Shown in pieces: positions 1 through 10,794 of a stretch of 64,000 bases of DNA (position 1 is its first letter; each line of letters begins with the position of its first letter). The translations under genes and the position numbers were made by a program. The stretch is from the NCBI GenBank assembly GCA_910890315.1, contig CAJVGD010000014.1, positions 558,001-622,000 on the forward strand. Reading direction: 5' to 3'. Source of the DNA: Serendipita indica DSM 11827 (lineage: Eukaryota > Basidiomycota > Agaricomycetes > Sebacinales > Serendipitaceae). Below the pieces are notes generated by a model. It made no database searches and had not been told where the DNA came from. It worked only from the letters and a program-made list of their open reading frames with translations.

Positions 1-2092
1 GACTCGGAGATGTGGGTAAAGATGATGGTGCAAGATCTATTGGCGCTTGTAGCCAAGACGCCCTCCATTTCCTGGCTTCTATTGCAGCAAGACATTTACC
101 CTGCAGTGGTGAAAATTGCCGGAAATAGCGGGCTCAACTCCGCAAAGCTGTCCAGAAGGCTTGTTAGGCTGGTCGCAGAAAGCAGCACAACAATACTTCG
201 TCTCAAACAACGCGTGTACCCGCTTCTCGGCAAGAAGGCCCTTGATGACGAAGAACTCGTCGCACAGGATGCCTATCGCTCTTTGATACATCTCGCACGG
301 TACGACCCTGACCCTGCAATACCTTCTTTTATTAATTAATGAGAACAGCTCCGAAGATCGGCAGGAAAGGCTGGCGGCAATTGGCATCCTCGAGCATGTT
401 GCCCAGTCTCGGTCAGCGGCAACGGCTATTCTAATCCGACCAGAATACTATGAAGCAGTGGAAAGGATGTGGGCTCTCGGCTCCACGTCGCTACCGGTCG
501 ATAAACTCTACCGATTACTTAACGAGGCCATTGTGGACAGCCTCGCAAATGCGCGCGCCTTTATCGCTACATGCGGCTTGAATGCACCACCCGAGGTCGG
601 TGTTACGGACAGATGGGCTCCATGTATCATATTCACGATTATTACAGGGCGAGCTTATCCAAGCGCCTCTTCAGACGTTGCCAGGTTTCTACTTCCTACC
701 GAACTTTCGGACCAGCTCGTCGGTTCATTCCGAAACTTACTCAGCATATGCACTGCTTTGTAAGTAATTTTGGCGCGGTGGATCACCGTCCCTGTGCTGA
801 CCGCCTGCAGGAACGTGTATGACGAGAAGACGATAGAGGAAGCACTCGACATTCTATCGGGTGCGACGGATCAGTCGGACACTGTCTCGTTTGGCCTGGT
901 GGATCCCTCGCTGTTGCCATTCTATGCACTGCTGGCAGAGGGGCAGCCGTCTGCCTCGGTACGGCGTTTGCAGAGCAAGATCGAGCGTATTCAAACACGC
1001 AAACAAGCCATCGAGACAATCACGTTGGTTCAACGACTGAAGCGCACACGGAACTGGTCTGGTCTGGACGGTGACAATGCTCGGCCGCTATGCCAGATAC
1101 TGATCTCATGTGCATTGTAAGTAGTCTCCAGCGACTAGGGGACTGACTAACAGTCTTGTAGAGATGACAGATTGCACGATGTACGAGGACAGGCGATCGA
1201 TGCGCTCATCGAGTTGTCAAAGTCTCCGCCATCGTGCTCTTCGGTGCTACTAGAGCCAGATCTTACAAATGACCTACGCAAGCTCTTGTCGAAGTCGCGG
1301 GATCAGCCCTCATCCACTCTTTCCGAACGTATAATCACTTTGGAGCTTCAGAGGAGCATGCAGAATGGCATCTCACGACTCGTTGAGCTGTCAAACAAGC
1401 GATCCGACGGCGAGTGGGATGAGGCAGAAGAGTATGAGTCTACTGTTCGTGGTCTTGCACGGGCATATGATCAGCATAAAAAGGACGAAACACTTCTACG
1501 CACGCTGTACAAGTCGATACTTGTCGTAGCCACTGGTAATGATCGTGGCCGGAGATTGCTGGAGGCCTATATAGGCAATACGTCCGAACTGCTTTCGAAA
1601 GCGGAGAACGAGCATACTCAAGGTGCTGTAAGGGACGTAATACGGCACCTGGAGACGTTGGCAGATCGACTACTGCAGCAATCGCCACCACCGAGCGCCT
1701 TGATGTTTGCTCAACCGTCGCCGCGTCAACGACTGGACCATTTACGGACGCTCTCATCCTCTTCTTCGAGTTCTCCTGGCCGCGATTTGGTGTTGGAGAG
1801 ACTGGCACAAAAGCAACGGGTGGACGCCGAGGCGCTGTGCTGGCGGTTGCTCGCAATCTGCCGGCTAGGCCTGAGTGAGTGGTCCGTCGATGCCGCGTTG
1901 GAGCTATTGGGCTCGTTAATCAAAGGCTCCGAGGCTGTATATCTTTGCTTTGAGCAAGACGGACTTCGGCGTGCGTTGCGGGGATTGGCTACCAACGGAG
2001 CTGCTTCAGGTCGGTGGAGAGAGCACATGGGGCAAGCTGTCAGGCGTCTGGTTGTGTTGATCGAGGGTGTAGAGGTGGGCGGGAGCACCTAA
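1..2092 (+). CDS. ARM/HEAT-like helical protein, 5' truncated by window
   Basis: The 3' part of a gene that begins upstream of the window; the frame is open from base 1. Exons by frame and splice sites are <1..299, 349..759, 811..1116 and 1162..2092. The introns are 45-51 nt with GTACGA, GTAAGT and GTAAGT donors, and the visible protein is 648 residues. The sequence is almost wholly alpha-helical in character: regular leucine-rich amphipathic stretches such as LIHLAR and LIELSKSPP, no transmembrane segment, and a Ser-rich loop near the C-terminus. This resembles an armadillo/HEAT-type superhelix. I do not recognise the family; a UNC-45/She4-like myosin chaperone was considered but no diagnostic motif was found. 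Confidence 0.7.
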
Positions 2093-2359
2093 TGAGGTCT
2101 TAGGTCCGCAGGGCGGAGATAGGAGATTCCATGGGACACTGTAGAGCTTGACGAGTGATCGAAAATTTGGACTGATGGACAGTCTCGTGAGGATTATCAG
2201 TGCGGACGGCAACCCGGGCACTGCCAGATTTGAGAATTATACGAAGGGCGCTTGTAAAATGAATCAGTGGAAACCTCTCTTAGACTCGACCTCTTCCAGC
2301 AGCTACGCTCAGAGCCCTCGTCTTCGTCGTCCGGTACGGCGTCGAGCACGCGCTATACG

Positions 2360-4602
2360 ATGCCAGAGATTATTCCAAGCAGCGTCCTGGCTTCCGAAAA
2401 GGCATCGTCATCGACCCAAGCTGCTGGCGGTCATGGCTATCACCACTCGACGAGCTCTTCAGTATCCTCGTCACCACGTACAACGTCTCTCATCCACTCT
2501 CCCAGCGCTCCATCATCCACAGGTCTCCTCCCGAGCTCGCGCACACATAGCAACTCGCCCAGGATAAGACCAGGGCCTTTTGGACGAGCAGAATCCTCCA
2601 TTCCCAGCCAAAGGACAAGCTTGTACTCTAACCCAAGCGCAACGGCAGCTGCACTTTCACCTCCACCGCCAGCACACTATTTACGAGGCAGAGCGCGGCT
2701 TTCGCAATCACAGGAATCAGTCAGACATCTAAGGAAGCGCTCAGAAATCTTTACGAGGGCAAATCAAACCCCAGGAGCTGCCGGTAGAGCCCAGGGATCT
2801 ACAAGCCGCTCGAGGAGTGTAGACCCAGAGGAGGGGTGTCTCCTATTCACTGCTACTCCCACTCGACATGATCGCCAACGATCCAGCTCCACATCGGAAT
2901 GGCCACTGGCGTCCGTCGAACCGTCATCTGCACCCGCCACGACCACCGCCATCCAGGGACACCCTGCACCTGATAACGATGAAATAAATCAATGGTCATT
3001 TCTCCAGACGGATCCCATGGGGAAAGAGCCACCGCCACGACGGACACGACATGCGCCCAAGGGCAGCCTAGAGATCGCTGCGTCCGGAGGTCGAGGGAGC
3101 ATCGATGTCAAGTTGAGCAAGTTGGAGATAAGACCAAGAATTCCCTCCAACAACTCGGATTTAGTCACTCCAAAGGCGGGAGACTACTCAAGGCAATGGA
3201 AAGATTTACATCATGGTCCACCGTCAGAGACCGAATCTCCTCTTTCGAGTACTTCCAATCTCTCTGGATATTCATCCAACGACTATAGGTTTGCCTTTTT
3301 GTTCTTCCTCCATGCCGTATGCTCACAAATCTGTTGGTTTTTAGCTCTAGGCCAACTTCGAAACAAGGCGTGACTACATCATCTCCCCCTGCTCGCCATG
3401 CGTTCTTACCGCCCAATTCACCTCTGTCGACTCCGATGTCGCCCGTAATTCGCGCTCACCTGGATGTGTGTTCGTACCCGGCGTCTGCCTGCAACTGTGC
3501 CGACCAGGAGTTACGCAGTTCTTTCCAAACTGCTGTTTCGCTACCAGGCACTTCTTTGCAATCATCCACCCCCTTAGCCCTCCCAACAAGCGGTCCAGCC
3601 GCATTGTCCGAAGTGCAAAAACGCCGAAGAGCATATGCATTTGATCAATTTGTCACCTATTCAGAGGCGTTGCCTCGGCCATTGCCGATGCCTGTGCAAC
3701 CGACTACCAGCTCAGTCAGCCAGACTGATACTTTTGGCACTTCCAGTTCCACTGGATTCATATCCTCAAAAGGCGGATCTGGTTCGGGCTCTAGCGCCGA
3801 GGAAAGTCTATCAGAGTCAGCCGAGTCTTCCTCTATTCTATCGCGCATGGCGTCTGCCGCTATGGACTACAATGCATATCGCCATAGCGGGTATCAGACT
3901 CACATGAGCCCTCAAGTAAATGCACTTACTGCATCCCCCACATCTTCAGCATCCTCACTCGCACCGTCGTCCTGGAAAAACGAAAGCATGAATGGTCACG
4001 TCGTACAGCCGTCGAGGTCTGTGCCAAACATCTCCGCGGCCTCTTTGGCCAGTGATAAGACGTCATTCTCCCTATTCAGATCGCGCTCGGGATTGTCTAT
4101 ATCCTTGACTTCAGGTACCCAGCCAAAAATCAGGAAACGCGGCGCATCCGTGTCTGCATCTTTCTCTGCATCAAACTCTGTGTCTTGGATTGACACGAGT
4201 GTAGAGGATGAAAGACAGGGGCGGAATGGATTTGAACTTGCCCAGGATAATGAGGGCCAGTTTGCCATTACGCGTACAGTTTCGTGTGACGATGAAGACG
4301 AGTACTATGCGTACTCAGAGTGCCATGCGTCTCACTGTCACCATCATGTGATGGACGACGAGCCGACTATCAACGAGCAAGGAGATTCGGTGCTCAGCGA
4401 GCCCAATACACTCAAGAAGGACCGATCGAGACGGAAGAACCCGCATGGTCTCCAAGGATGGAAGGCTAAATGCCCATTATGCAGGTTCATGGCCAGTATG
4501 AAATCGATCATGGCACCCTCGACCCCTACCAATCCCGCAACGACAGACAACGACCATCCTATAACAGCACCTGCGTACTCCACCACTGCTGATAAGCTCT
4601 GA
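2360..4602 (+). CDS. Ser/Thr/Pro-rich protein, unknown function
   Basis: Two exons, 2360..3288 and 3345..4602, joined in frame across a 56-nt intron (GTTTGC...TTTTAG). From the first in-frame ATG the product is 728 residues. The frame is open about 90 bases further upstream, so a short 5' exon is possible and the start is uncertain. Low-complexity Ser/Thr/Pro/Arg sequence covers most of the length. An acidic and His-rich patch (CHASHCHHH, near 4320) comes before a basic C-terminal block with CPLC. It looks like an intrinsically disordered regulatory protein. No enzyme domain or membrane segment is visible. Same strand as the preceding gene, 268 bases after its stop. Confidence 0.6.
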
Positions 4603-4854
4603 GAGGGTTGCTTTGGACTCTCGTTTGTTCCTTGTATCCGTAGTGTACATCACCATCAACCTATGCATATCACCTAATATTATTGCCTATATCTTATCCA
4701 TACATTTCCAACTAGACTTGTACATCAATCTATGGCTTTTTCCGTATTCCACCTGACCTATAAATATGCTTTTTGCCATACTTCGACATAAAACCCTAAT
4801 GAGTGACCAACTCATCAATGGGTGATCGCTCCAGCTGCTTGGACGGACGGGACC

Positions 4855-5394
4855 TTAGGCGAGGGATAGGCCATTAATGACGAGCTCGTCCTGGCGTTTA
4901 GTCGCGGCGGCTGCGTTCCAATAATAGAGCCCGTAACCAAACCCGTCTTCGTAAAACTCGATACGACTCGTCTTGGCACTCGATGATCCGCCGCTTACTC
5001 GCCGCCCATGGCCGTATGAATGCAAGGCGCGGTGATTGAGTCTTGGACGGCGCACGGGTGGGGAGTGGGACCTGATGTCAGGTGAATCAAGGACAATATA
5101 GTCCTTTGACGGGAGCTGCCCGTATCCCGTGTACTCCTTGGTTGGTGCTTGACGGAGCGCGGCGATGTCTTCTTTCAGCTCCACTTCACCTGATGCGCAA
5201 ATCGGCATAGTGGAATTCTGTGAGCTCACCGAAGCTGCGGGTGACTCGATGCCAGAAGGCGAGAACGAAGAGGGATAATTATATCCAGCCATTGCGCCAG
5301 CGCGACGAGTGGACAGTTTGGGAGGAAAAATAGGGCGATAGGTATGAATTTCAGTCAATTCATGTGCTGATGATGGTTTGATAGAGTCCTCCAT
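4855..5394 (-). CDS. Small intron-less protein, unknown function
   Basis: A single 179-codon frame starting at ATG with no in-frame upstream ATG. The N-terminal half is polar and Ser/Pro-rich. The middle is basic (RRPRLNHRALHSYGHGRR) and the C-terminus is aromatic and acidic (FYEDGFGYGLYYWNAAAA). There is no signal peptide, membrane segment or known motif. The gene runs towards the upstream Ser-rich gene, with 252 bases between the two stop codons. Length, an ATG start and non-repetitive composition favour a real gene, but I cannot assign a function and the call could be wrong. Confidence 0.45.
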   Translation of the reverse strand: MEDSIKPSSAHELTEIHTYRPIFPPKLSTRRAGAMAGYNYPSSFSPSGIESPAASVSSQNSTMPICASGEVELKEDIAALRQAPTKEYTGYGQLPSKDYIVLDSPDIRSHSPPVRRPRLNHRALHSYGHGRRVSGGSSSAKTSRIEFYEDGFGYGLYYWNAAAATKRQDELVINGLSLA

Positions 5395-6239
5395 GCTCAG
5401 CTCTTCAGCGTTGGTTGGTCAAGTCGACGAATGGGAAACCGAGGACCACAAGGACACAAAAGAGGTCTTTAGATCCAAGACCTCTGCGATGGAAGATGTG
5501 GCAAAGTCTGAGGAAGCGGGCGCAAAGGCGTCTGGCCAGCGTCTGCTGAATGTCTGCTAAATGTCTGCTGAATGTCTGCAGGGTTCCTTTGTAAACGGTC
5601 AGCAATTTAGTCTCTGTGATATATGAATTGCTTGTAGAAGTAATATTAGTCTTGTCAATTGACTGCAAGTAAACGTCCATTGCTTCGGAACGTCTATCCA
5701 ATCATCACGGGTCATTTGGGCATGCACAATGATATATAGGAGGAGAGTGAGGATCTCTTACTTGGGTAAGGCGACCGTGAGCGGCTCGAAAAGTCAAAGG
5801 GTAACACAAGATATTTCAAACGGAGTTTGAAGTATGGGTACCACAGCTCTCCGTGAGACCTAGGGCATCCAGGATTTCGAGGATAAATTGATGAATAATT
5901 CACGACTTGAGGCGTCTACTTTTTATCTCAGAGTTCGCCCGGGAGCGATTCACAGCAATCGACGGGCTATAAAATGTATGTGGTATTGGATACAGTAGGT
6001 GTCGACGCAGACATGCGCGAGGCGAGATATCTACATGATGGGAGATGCTACAACTCTAAATTTCCAATTGGGAAGGGAGGGGGAGGATTGCATCCGACGT
6101 CTAAGAGGTCGGTATCGAGGACTAGAGTGTGCGTGGGAAATACTCGAGAACGACGGCGGTAAGTCTGGGAACTGCTCGAGAGTGACAATATGGCGTGGCG
6201 GTCGTAAAGGGTGATCGTGTAGAGGCATACAGTGGGCAT
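5395..6239. other. Intergenic region with short tandem repeat
   Basis: About 845 bases without a supportable gene. Several 60-100 codon open frames exist on both strands, but none has domain-like content or splice-compatible neighbours. The only structure I see is the 11-bp tandem repeat at 5541. The region probably holds the promoter of the minus-strand gene ending at 4855 and the 3' UTR of the minus-strand gene ending at 6240. Confidence 0.5.
5541..5579. repeat. 11-bp tandem repeat, about 3.5 copies
   Basis: Unit GTCTGCTGAAT at 5541, 5552 (one G to A change) and 5563, then a partial copy at 5574. It lies about 150 bases upstream of the start of the minus-strand gene 4855-5394, probably in its promoter. 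Confidence 0.85.
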
Positions 6240-7051
6240 TCACTTTCTTCCCATTAGCTTTCGTGCAAAGCCTTTGATAGAAATAGAACCTCGTTTCGCG
6301 AGGCGGCTTGTGCCCTCGTCGTCTGGGTTGAACGTAGGAGGTTGAAAGGAGGCGGCAACAAATTCTTGAACGGCCGTCGGATCAGCCTTGTTCGTATGAT
6401 GGGCTGAAGGTACTGGTGGAATCACAAGAGGGGCTGAGCCTGCACGAAGGGATTCCGAGGTCTTCACTCTCCGTATGCGGGCTTTCCCCTTTGGTCGGAT
6501 CGTCCGTTGGTCAGGAGGGATTTCATCGTCCTGTTCCCCTCGAAGTCTAGCAGACGGCAGTTGCTCTTGGAAAGAGAATGCCTCTAGTATCTGTCGAGGC
6601 GGTGGATCGTGAGCGCGTTCGGCCGACTCCTCGTCGCTCTCGCGACCCTGCTGTTGTTGGAAATCGACCCAAGAAGTTTCGGTTTCGTCCTGGTCACTCA
6701 TGAGCGCTTCAAACTCCTGCTTTTCCTCCCAATCGAGCCAAACCTGGCCTTGTTCATCAACGACGGGAAGATTGTGGCCTTTCCAATCTCGCTTTGCACC
6801 TGGTCGCGACGAGTCGAGGCAGATGAGGGCGTCACGTAGCGTGAGCGGGATGCCGAGGTGCTACCACGCTGCATGGGCGTTGGGCGCGTCGCGTGGGACA
6901 TGTTACTCCCTCCATCCATTAATTGCTGGAGTGCAAGCGTCGTCGAGTAGGGCACCGGACGAAAGAAGCGACCCTTGGTGCTCGGTGTACCGCTGCGTGT
7001 GGATGATGCTGCAGAGTGCGGCCGCGAGGGCATGGGCTGCGACTTGGACAT
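6240..7051 (-). CDS. Small conserved-looking fungal protein, unknown function
   Basis: Start ATG at 7051, MSKSQPMPSR. The modelled exons are 6868..7051 and 6240..6799, giving 247 residues across a 68-nt intron (GTGGTA...GACCAG). The first exon is Ser/Arg-rich and ends with LALQQLMDGG. The second holds a motif-like core, GHNLPVVDEQGQVWLDWEEK, then an acidic region and a basic tail ending KLMGRK. An alternative acceptor at TAG near 6854 would add a protein-like stretch (HLGIPLTLRDALICLDSSRP) but does not join exon 1 in frame with any GT donor I found. The exon junction is therefore the weak point; the core and C-terminus are firmer. I do not recognise the family. Confidence 0.55.
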
Positions 7052-8090
7052 TGTCAAGGAGGAGGACAAGGTCGAGATGAAAGAGGGCCAGCGGCTTCAG
7101 CCAGAGGAGGACACGCCGGGTTCTTGAATCTACTGATGTAAAGGGACGAATACACAGAAGCAACAGCTGCGTGTGCGGAGCCTTGGAAGGAAGACGAGGG
7201 GTGCCTGCGCTTGCAGCTGCGTTGTGAGCGTTGCCAGAGCTGGGATGGTACGAGTTTGCATGAATCGCACGAAGGCAAAGATTCCAACTTTTCTTTGTAC
7301 TGCCTTTTGAGCTCTCGTCAAGCTGGGCAAGTGCCCGAGCCTTTTTGGGAAAGGACAATGGGATCGGCAATGGCGAGGAACGTGAAGCGCGGCAGACTTG
7401 CCAGAACCCGTCCAAAATAACGAAGAAGCAGTTTATACATTCATTCGAACACCACGTGGGCCGGAACGGAACCGCCATTGACCTCGTCAAGCAATTGCCA
7501 GAAAAGAAAACTCGAACCCACAACTTTGGATTCTCAAACATGCCGAATATTCATTTGTCCATCTCAGAGTGCGAACCCCCCGAGACCACGAACATATCGG
7601 AGCGCTGCATTCCAGACTTGTAAGAAGCCGAGCCGAAACCTGTTGATACTTGTTGTAGCTCATCGTATTGTACTCTTCGAGGTTTTCTTCGGGCTTTAAC
7701 CTTCGTCGAGGCAATCCCGGCAGGGGTGATGTATCACAATCGCGCGAATTTGCTCTGAAATAGACAGATATCAAACATTGGACGCATTATGACTTGCATT
7801 GATGATATCCATGGCTTCTAGTGCGGCTACTGCGTTTGAATTCTGGCGCATCGCCTTGAGAGGGCCGTTGAGCTATGTTTCGTCCCTCTGAACGAGCATG
7901 TAGACGGGTTCAAAGACGTTCGTAGGCAAATGCTGGTATGGTGCGGTACAAAAACGGCTCGAGCGTCTCGACGTTCACCTTTATTCAGCGATCGTGGCAT
8001 ATTGTCCCGGTTAGATGGGATCAAATACAATCATTGAGTGCTACAGTCACAGGCCCGACACATTGTTCAAAAGATAATACCGAAGTGACC
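7052..8090. other. Intergenic region, no supportable gene
   Basis: About 1 kb between the start of the minus-strand gene at 7051 and the 3' end of the RBM26/27 gene. Short frames on both strands do not connect by plausible introns and show no domains. It probably contains the promoter of the 6240-7051 gene and the RBM26/27 3' UTR. Confidence 0.5.
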
Positions 8091-10729
8091 TCAGCGACGC
8101 CTTCTTCCAGTTTCATCCTCATCGTCATGTTCCCATTCATGGTCTTCGTCGTCCCCTCGTATTGGTCGCCGCGAAATTGCCTCGGGAGTAGCATCCGTGC
8201 TGGCATCTCGACTAAGCTCCCTGGCCGACGCCACAGGGACGTTGTGGTTATCGTTGGAAGCTGAATTATACCACTGCACGGTCAGTTTACCGAGTCCTTC
8301 GATGGACGGTGGACCTCCTCTCAAAGCCTGATACGAGTTAGTAGATGATATCGCTATGCTAACGCCCTTACCAGTTCAGCCAAAGCTCTCGAGCTGAATG
8401 TGACAACGAGTCCACCAGAGTCAGCTTTTTGAACGTCTTCAGCTTGACCGCTCGGCTATCTGCGCATGAGCACAAAGTAATCAAGACATAAGTAACGTAC
8501 CAAATAGAAACTTTGTGCCATCTCCAGAGCAAGATCATCCGTTACACCTGCTTCATCGTACCCTTGTAGGAGCAGCTTCTTTGTCCGGTTGTCCAGCGAT
8601 GCATTCGCCAGTGCAAACGCGCCGCGTCCTCGCCCCCTTCCACGCACGCGATATCCACCTCGCCATCCACGTCCACGACTACTTGCACCACGATATCCAT
8701 ACGATGGCTGCCCTTCCTGCTCCTGGTCAACAGCAGTAGGATCCAGGCCACGTTCTGCGGCAAGCTCTTGTAGACGGGCAAGAGCCTGTTGAGCTTCCTC
8801 TTGTGTCATCTGACCAGCGCCGCTAGCAAGCATATCCAAATCCAAGTCGAGGGCATCCTTGGAGGACGACGGCTCCGTCTTAGCTGTTGGGGCGGGCGTT
8901 GCGGGTGGTGGTTGAGGCTTCTGAGATTTGAGAACCTTGAACTTTGCCTTGGCTTCCATCTTTTCGGCCTCTGTCGCCGTGCTTGACTGTAGTACGTCCA
9001 TAACGGCCTTCATCTTGTCCATCCACACCCGCTGAGCATACTCAAAAACCTCTTGCGGTGACATTTGTGTCGCCTTTTGCTGTGTATTTGCTCCTGAATG
9101 AGATGATGATGGATATCCGCCTGTAGGCTTTGGATATGTCGATCCAGATGCGGTGGATGTTGATGTGTCTTGCATCTGTACATCCTCCGCCCCATTCGCG
9201 ACCGCATTGAGCTTTTGAACCTGTGACGCGCTAGCCTCAAGAGCCTTTTGACCAGCGACCCCTCTTCCTGGGGCCGGTCGATGCCAAAACACGACGACGA
9301 AGCGGTTTCCGAAAATGGCTTCTTCAGATTTCCATGCCGCATGGGCCTCTTGGTGGGTAGCAAAGGATACGAGAGCACGGTTCCCTCGCGTGTCCAGCCC
9401 AACGTTTGTCACCGTTCCAAACTTGCCAAAGTATGCTGTCAAGTCTGGGATGTTGACCTTTTCGGGTGGTAGTTTTTCTACGACGATTGTCACGGCGTTG
9501 GGATCGACCACATTGTTGCGGTGACTTCGTTCAGGACGCGTCCCCCTGCCTCGACCACCGCCCCGAGACGGTCCACGCTCATGACGAGGGAATTGCATCG
9601 GTTGCTGTTGCCCTGTTGCAGAGTCTGCGTTCCCATTTTGTCCCCCATCCGTCATCATAGCGTCCTCACTTTGTGAGGGGCCCCATTCTGTCGATGCTGT
9701 TGGCCTCTCGGAGTCAGGTCTTGGATCCCAGAATCATTCATTGGGGGTTGATTTGGGAAGACTGGCATTCCGTTGAAAGGGCCATTCATGCCAAAGCCGG
9801 GGCCGAACATTCCTGGATGAAAGCCTGGGGGAAAGAGCCCGTTTAGCATTTGAAGGGCAATTGCTGGGTTCATGTTCGGTGGAAAAGGCAGGGGCATCCC
9901 TCCAGGCATTCCATTTGGGAAACCCATGGGCGTTCCATTCGACATCACCGCGTCTTCGCCATGATAGTATGGGCAACTTGGTCCTACGTTACAGTAGCCG
10001 ATTTCTGCGATAGATTGAGCTGGCTGTATCACTGTCAAGGTTGAGCACGCACCATAATAATTACGACACTTTTCGGGGCGTTGGTCAGCCCTTGGTCCTG
10101 TCGGAGGAGTCCTGCGAAAACGAGACGAGGAGCTTAGTCCGTCCGACTGGGTCCCATCAGCCTGTCCTTGTTCAGAATTGCGGTCCGGCGGTTTTTGGCT
10201 GTGGCTTCTGGGGCCATCGGGTGGTTTACGTCCTCTTCGCTCGTCATGGAGACGAGGGCCTTTTGGTGGGCCTCTTAGCTCACGCTCTTGGACTTTCTCC
10301 TGCTCGTCTTGTTCCAGCCCGCGTTTCCTGCCTCGTGAGTGTGGAGTTGGGCCAGATGTTGTAGTATAAGGAAGATACGACTTGGATCGTAGTGTAGAGA
10401 GTAGTCTATCTACGAATGGTGCTGATTCTGGATATGGTGACTGATTAGCCCGCTTTTCTTGCCATTCGGTCACAATGCACACACCTTTTTGCAGGAAATC
10501 GGCGAGTTCTTCAACAAGACGAGGTCTTACATCCTTTTCCGGGTCATTGTTCCACATAGACAATAGTTCTATAATGTATTTGGCGAGGGCACCCGGGTCG
10601 GCGTCAGAGCTAGAGAGAACGCGTTTAATAGCAGCCCAACGACGATATGACAAATACTTGCATTGCGTCCAAATTCTTCTCGAGCCATGTTGTGAGCACG
10701 CCCGCGTCCTTGGTGTCATACAGTCCCAT
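8091..10729 (-). CDS. rmn1: RBM26/RBM27-like PWI-CCCH-RRM protein (Rmn1 homologue)
   Basis: Nuclear RNA-decay factor. RBM26/27 (Rmn1 in fission yeast) belongs to the MTREC/PAXT network that feeds transcripts to the exosome. Exons in reading order: 10662..10729, 10053..10609, 9670..10004, 8501..9604, 8372..8455, 8091..8327. Frames close to 794 residues. Seen in order: a PWI-like N-terminal helical domain (LDAISDADPGALAKYI), an Arg/Pro-rich stretch, a canonical C-x8-C-x5-C-x3-H finger assembled across an intron, a Met/Pro/Gly-rich segment, an RRM (AVTIVVEKLPPE), RGG repeats, and a second degenerate RRM ending LTVQWYN. The first intron (10610..10661) has a GC donor, GCAAGT; no GT site restores the PWI frame. 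The gene is divergent from the OSH3 gene. Domain order matches the family well. Confidence 0.9.
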
Positions 10730-10794
10730 CAACGTCTGGTTCAAGCTTGGATCACCACCACGGCGGCAGACTGCTGCCAGAGCCGCAAAGAATC
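10730..10794. promoter_or_regulatory. Bidirectional promoter/5' region of rmn1 and OSH3
   Basis: Only 65 bases separate the two divergent start codons, so the 5' leaders must overlap or be very short and the genes probably share control elements. No TATA-like box is evident. Confidence 0.5.

Noticed and set aside
7487-7774. 95-codon minus-strand frame, and GTTCGA-like T-loop sequences near 7510 and 7570
   Set aside because: The T-arm stems do not pair and no acceptor or anticodon stem could be built, so no tRNA. The frame itself has no domain content.
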